64,000 nt of DNA, taken from contig NZ_CP072333.1 of NCBI RefSeq assembly GCF_018127745.1, positions 1,550,001 through 1,614,000 of the forward strand. The letters run 5' to 3'. The notes beneath the pieces were generated by a model. It searched no databases. It was not told where the DNA came from and saw only the letters and a program-made list of their open reading frames with translations. Each line of letters starts with the position of its first letter. Position 1 is the stretch's first letter. Source of the stretch: Porphyromonas sp. oral taxon 275. Its GTDB lineage: Bacteria; Bacteroidota; Bacteroidia; Bacteroidales; Porphyromonadaceae. The position numbers and the translations under genes are program-made. Below are positions 61,018-64,000 of the stretch, piece after piece.

Positions 61018-61118
61018 TGACCGATATCCGTCAGGCGGCTGAGGGATAAGTATGACGGCGCTGAGGGATAGCTGTCAGAGTGCTGACTGCTATCCATGAG
61101 GGAGCTGAGGTATAGCGG
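61018..61118. repeat. 22-bp dyad repeat array 11
   Basis: Units start at 61018, 61040, 61062, 61084 and 61106, each 22 bp apart. Cores are TGACCGATATCCGTCA, TGAGGGATAAGTATGA, TGAGGGATAGCTGTCA, TGACTGCTATCCATGA and a partial TGAGGTATAGC. The array is in the 418-bp gap between the alpha-2-macroglobulin-like gene start and the susD-like stop. The gap also holds the promoter box at 60930 and the terminator at 61191-61236. Confidence 0.84.
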
Positions 61119-61190
61119 GGACGAGCCGGAGCGCAAGGGGGGACGAGGCTAAGACCCAGCTCAGCCCCCAGCGAATAGGGGCATGAAAAG

Positions 61191-61236
61191 GCAGCGGCCG
61201 CAGTGCCCGTCGAGACGGGACAGCTGCGGCCGCTGC
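61191..61236 (-). terminator. Terminator of the susC-susD pair
   Basis: GCAGCGGCCGCAG pairs exactly with CTGCGGCCGCTGC, with an inner CCCGTC/GACGGG stem; the minus strand continues CTTTTCATG. It is 54 bp after the susD-like stop. Confidence 0.85.
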
Positions 61237-61290
61237 GCTAGAGGTGGGGAGGGAGCTCAGGAGGAGCTGCTCCCCACAGGATGGATAGGC

Positions 61291-62883
61291 TTAGTAGCCC
61301 TCGGTCTGCTTGATCAGCGGGTCGTTATTGAGCACCGTGCGGTCCACAGGCCAGAGGAGCTTCTGACGCTCCGTCGTCTTGAGGATAGGCGTAGGAGCTG
61401 TCCCCGTCAGATGGTCGTCGGAGTAAGCAGCAGCAGCGGAGAAGACCAGGGGCTGCTTGCTGGCATCCTGCAGACGAAGCAGGTCATACCAGCGCTTGTA
61501 CTCCCCTGCGAACTCGTGGTCACGCTCCTTGAGGATAGCCAGCTCGTTGGCCGCGAAGTCGCCGCTGACGAACTCATGCCCTGCGAACTTCGTCCCGAAG
61601 GCACGCTTGCGGATCAGGTTGAGCTCCGCCGAGGGATCTTCGCCCAGGGCATTCTTCACCTCAGCCAGCAGCAGCAGGACATCGGCATAGCGGTAGAGGA
61701 TGACATTGCTGTCATAGATGTGCGCATTGTCCGAGTAGAGCTGTCCCTGATACTTGAGGAATACCGAGCCGGGGAGCAGGTTACCTGGCGTACCGACCGT
61801 GAACTCGAAGAAGGTAGCGCTACGACGCGTGTCATCCTCATCGAAGCTAGCCACGAAGCTAGGCTTGTACTCGTTGTAGAGGATCCCCGTGCTCATCGCC
61901 TTGAGCGTATCCCCAGGGAAGAGCACCCCGTCCTTATCGCGGGCCGAGCCTACGAAGAGACGGTTCTGGTACATGTAGTGACCGTAGTCATTGGTGGCCT
62001 CCTGACGGTCGAAGTAAAGGTTGAGGATGATCTCCTTACCGTTCTTCTTCTTGGCGTCGAAGTTCGCAGCGAACTTATCCTCCAGCTCGAAGGCCTGGCT
62101 GCCGACGATACCCTCAAGGGCGGTCTTCGCCTTGCGCAGGTCAGCCTCACCCGTGGCGGTATGGTTGCCCGTGGTCACCTTAGCCGACCAGAGGTATACC
62201 TCAGCCTTGAGGAGCTCGGTAGCAGCACGCGACCACTCGGTCTTGATGCTCTTCCAGGGGCTCGTGGCCAGCAGCTCGGAGGACTTCTCTACATCCTTCT
62301 TGATGAAGTCCAGCGTCTCCTCGGCCGAGGAGCGCGCCTTGTGGTAGCTCGTGGGGTCGGTGATCGCCTCCTCGGCTACACGGGGCTCCGTCTCGAGGAC
62401 TACCCCCCCGTAGCTCTTGTAGAGCACGAAGTAGATGTAGGCGCGGATACCGTAGGCCTTACCTAGATAGGTCTTGCGCTCGGCGTCCGTGAGGAAGGGG
62501 CACTGCGTCTCTACCTTCTTGATGAAGAGGTTGATGTGCAGCAGGTCACCGTAGAGGCCGCCCCAGTTGGAGATCCCAGGACGGTCAGCATCCAGGACGC
62601 TCTGCTTTACCTCCACGGAGGACTGACTCTCGCCTGTGGCCGATACGGTGAACTTCATCGTACCGGCGCGCAGCTCGCCAAAGACGCGGAAGACAGAGTA
62701 GTTGTTGCGCAGGATACCATTGAGGGCCTGGTAGTTCGCCTCTACCTGAGCGAGGTTGTTCCAGTAGTTGTTGGTGCCGTAGTGGTCAAGGGGCTTAAGG
62801 TCCAGCAGATCACTCTTACAGGAGGACAGTGCAGTCAGCGAGAGGGCGCATGCTACGATCGCCCATAGTCTATACTTATTCAT
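61291..62883 (-). CDS. SusD/RagB-family nutrient-binding outer-membrane lipoprotein
   Basis: A 530-residue surface lipoprotein (signal MNKYRLWAIVACALSLTALSSC) that caps a SusC-type porin and binds ligand. SusD family features are DLLDLKPLDHYGTNNYWNN, the TPR-like helices with FLTDAERKTYLGKAYGIRAY, VILYRYADVLLLLAEVKNAL and the C-terminal ERDHEFAGEYKRWYDLLRL. The ligand is not readable; in Porphyromonas gingivalis RagB handles peptides, while in Bacteroides SusD proteins handle glycans. ATG 62883 gives the signal at the terminus. It is 14 bp after the SusC gene stop, so the two form a unit. Confidence 0.94.
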   Translation of the reverse strand: MNKYRLWAIVACALSLTALSSCKSDLLDLKPLDHYGTNNYWNNLAQVEANYQALNGILRNNYSVFRVFGELRAGTMKFTVSATGESQSSVEVKQSVLDADRPGISNWGGLYGDLLHINLFIKKVETQCPFLTDAERKTYLGKAYGIRAYIYFVLYKSYGGVVLETEPRVAEEAITDPTSYHKARSSAEETLDFIKKDVEKSSELLATSPWKSIKTEWSRAATELLKAEVYLWSAKVTTGNHTATGEADLRKAKTALEGIVGSQAFELEDKFAANFDAKKKNGKEIILNLYFDRQEATNDYGHYMYQNRLFVGSARDKDGVLFPGDTLKAMSTGILYNEYKPSFVASFDEDDTRRSATFFEFTVGTPGNLLPGSVFLKYQGQLYSDNAHIYDSNVILYRYADVLLLLAEVKNALGEDPSAELNLIRKRAFGTKFAGHEFVSGDFAANELAILKERDHEFAGEYKRWYDLLRLQDASKQPLVFSAAAAYSDDHLTGTAPTPILKTTERQKLLWPVDRTVLNNDPLIKQTEGY

Positions 62884-62897
62884 AGAGAGCATACACA

Positions 62898-64000
62898 TTA
62901 GAATCCGACATTGAGCCCGAAGACCAGCGTACGAGGCAGGCTGTAGCCACCCATGGTGTCAGCACCTGGCTCAGGCGAATAGACGAGCTTGGCTGCGGTG
63001 AGGTAGCCGAGGTTCTGCGCCGTCAGCGAGAGCTCGAGGCTATTCATGGCCATCTTCTTGGTGAGGAACTCGGGCACACGGTAGCTGAGAGAGATCTCAC
63101 GGAAGGCGAGGTAGTCGCCACGGTAGATGAACTGTGAGGAGCTGCGGTAGAAGTTGGACTTCCCGAGCTGGTCGGCCCAGACGTAGGGCGAGTACTTGGC
63201 GTTGGGGTTCTCAGCGCTGAAGGTCTTATCACGGGCGATCGTCAGCGTGTTGAAGGTCCCCTGCATGTTCCCCAGGATCCAAGGCGTACGGCCGTCGATC
63301 ACGTGGTGGCCGAGCGCGTAGTCTAGGCGAGCCGAGAGGGTGAGCTGGCGCCAGGTGAGCTGCGTGTTGAATCCGCCCGTCACCAGAGGCGTCGAGCGAC
63401 CGATGTAGACGCGGTCGTACTGGTCGATCACGCCGTCGCCGTTGACGTCGCGCCAGCGTACATCACCGGGCTGGATGGGCAGGGCCTTGATGGCGTCCTT
63501 GGTAGCGGCGTCGAGATTAGCCCAGGCCTTAGGCCCGTAGAGGTTCTTGCCAGGGACCTTGTCGATGAGGTTCTCGGGAATCTCTGCCTCGGTGCGGTAG
63601 AGGCCCTCGGCCTTGAAGGCGTAGATGTCGCCAGGGCTCTGGCCTTCCTGATAGCCGCCTACCCACTTCTTCTCGTTGCCGTTACCGGTGTAGACCTCAT
63701 AGGCACCCTGACGGTTGCGCTCTAGGCCGTTATTCGGCAGCTTGAGGATGGTGTTCTTGTTGAAGCCACCATTGAGGCTCGCATTCCAGGTCCAGTCCTT
63801 GGTGGAGATGATGCGTGCCGTGAGGTCGAACTCGAAGCCTCGGTTGCGCAGCGAGCCGTTGTTGGTGCTGTAGCCCGAGATCCCTGAGTGCGAGGTGATG
63901 GGCATGCTGGCGAACTTGTCGACCGTGATACGATTGTAGTAGGTCAGGTTTGCCATCAGGCGGTTGTTGAAGAAGCCGAGGTCAGCCCCTAGCTCGAAGG
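62898..64000 (-). CDS. SusC/RagA-family TonB-dependent receptor, C-terminal part
   Basis: The frame runs from the right edge of the window to the stop at 62898 without interruption, giving about 367 residues of the outer-membrane barrel. Typical SusC barrel features include NLTYYNRITVDKF, GFEFDLTARIISTKDWTW, GDVRWRDVNGDGVIDQYDR (a conserved calcium-like loop) and PLVTGGFNTQLTWR. The C-terminal RTLVFGLNVGF ends in phenylalanine as expected for an outer-membrane barrel. The plug and signal peptide lie beyond the window. With the SusD-like lipoprotein it forms an active uptake complex powered by TonB. No sigma/anti-sigma or other regulator is visible here. Confidence 0.95.
   Translation of the reverse strand, partial: FELGADLGFFNNRLMANLTYYNRITVDKFASMPITSHSGISGYSTNNGSLRNRGFEFDLTARIISTKDWTWNASLNGGFNKNTILKLPNNGLERNRQGAYEVYTGNGNEKKWVGGYQEGQSPGDIYAFKAEGLYRTEAEIPENLIDKVPGKNLYGPKAWANLDAATKDAIKALPIQPGDVRWRDVNGDGVIDQYDRVYIGRSTPLVTGGFNTQLTWRQLTLSARLDYALGHHVIDGRTPWILGNMQGTFNTLTIARDKTFSAENPNAKYSPYVWADQLGKSNFYRSSSQFIYRGDYLAFREISLSYRVPEFLTKKMAMNSLELSLTAQNLGYLTAAKLVYSPEPGADTMGGYSLPRTLVFGLNVGF

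Noticed and set aside
61183..62466. Open frame of 427 codons opposite the susD-like gene
   Set aside because: Antisense to a well-supported SusD gene, spans the terminator hairpin, and shows no domain or signal peptide.

Overview
The window reads as chromosomal DNA of a GC-rich member of the Bacteroidota, most likely Porphyromonas or a close relative. The grounds are a SusC/SusD pair, TAnnTTTG promoter boxes (the Bacteroidota -7 element) in front of many genes, few recognisable Shine-Dalgarno sequences, DUF4369/TlpA, Tricorn-like and alpha-2-macroglobulin-like envelope proteins, and MutS2. Genus is an inference. No rRNA, tRNA, insertion sequence, prophage or CRISPR array was seen.

Layout. 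1-6662 (minus): sppA, lpxK, thiL, a threonylcarbamoyl-AMP synthase, a ClC channel/antiporter and a truncated gene, tightly packed in one direction. 7045-11211 (minus): MFS transporter, YhcH-family protein and NanM-like kelch lipoprotein (a sialic-acid uptake set), followed by a TlpA-like thioredoxin. 11332-12838 (minus): mscL and an overlapping ATP-grasp protein. 13446-16895 (plus): a large multi-barrel outer-membrane protein and an OmpA-domain partner. 17139-21087 (minus): glutaredoxin-like protein and a Tricorn-like protease. 21154-27811 (minus): operon ftsK, lolA-like, mlaE, mlaF, PASTA protein, rluD. 28377-32082 (plus): cysS, glycosyltransferase, lipoprotein, MarR regulator. 32300-35736 (minus): polyprenyl synthase, a degenerate metallophosphatase, yicC. 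36231-49896 (plus): lipoprotein, pyrB-pyrI-flavin reductase, mutS2, thrS, infC-rpmI-rplT, and a second Tricorn-like protease. 50451-54467 (plus): kdsC, maf, nagA, a serine-type sulfatase. 54972-64000 (minus): a giant alpha-2-macroglobulin-like protein, then SusD and the C-terminal part of SusC.

The genes combine core metabolism and translation with a strong envelope and glycan-scavenging theme: LPS synthesis (lpxK, kdsC), lipid transport (mlaEF), lipoprotein handling (lolA-like, sppA), sialic acid and GlcNAc handling (nan set, nagA, sulfatase) and SusCD uptake.

The most striking non-coding signal is a family of eleven intergenic arrays made of a strictly 22-bp phased unit. Each unit has a 16-bp dyad core (TGAGGGATATCCCTCA, TGACTGATATCAGTCA, or a hybrid of the two) and a 6-bp GC-rich spacer. 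The arrays occur only between transcription units, never in a gene or inside an operon. Two of them carry the same 95-bp block at an identical distance from the downstream promoter box. I treat these arrays as the main candidate for an undescribed element.
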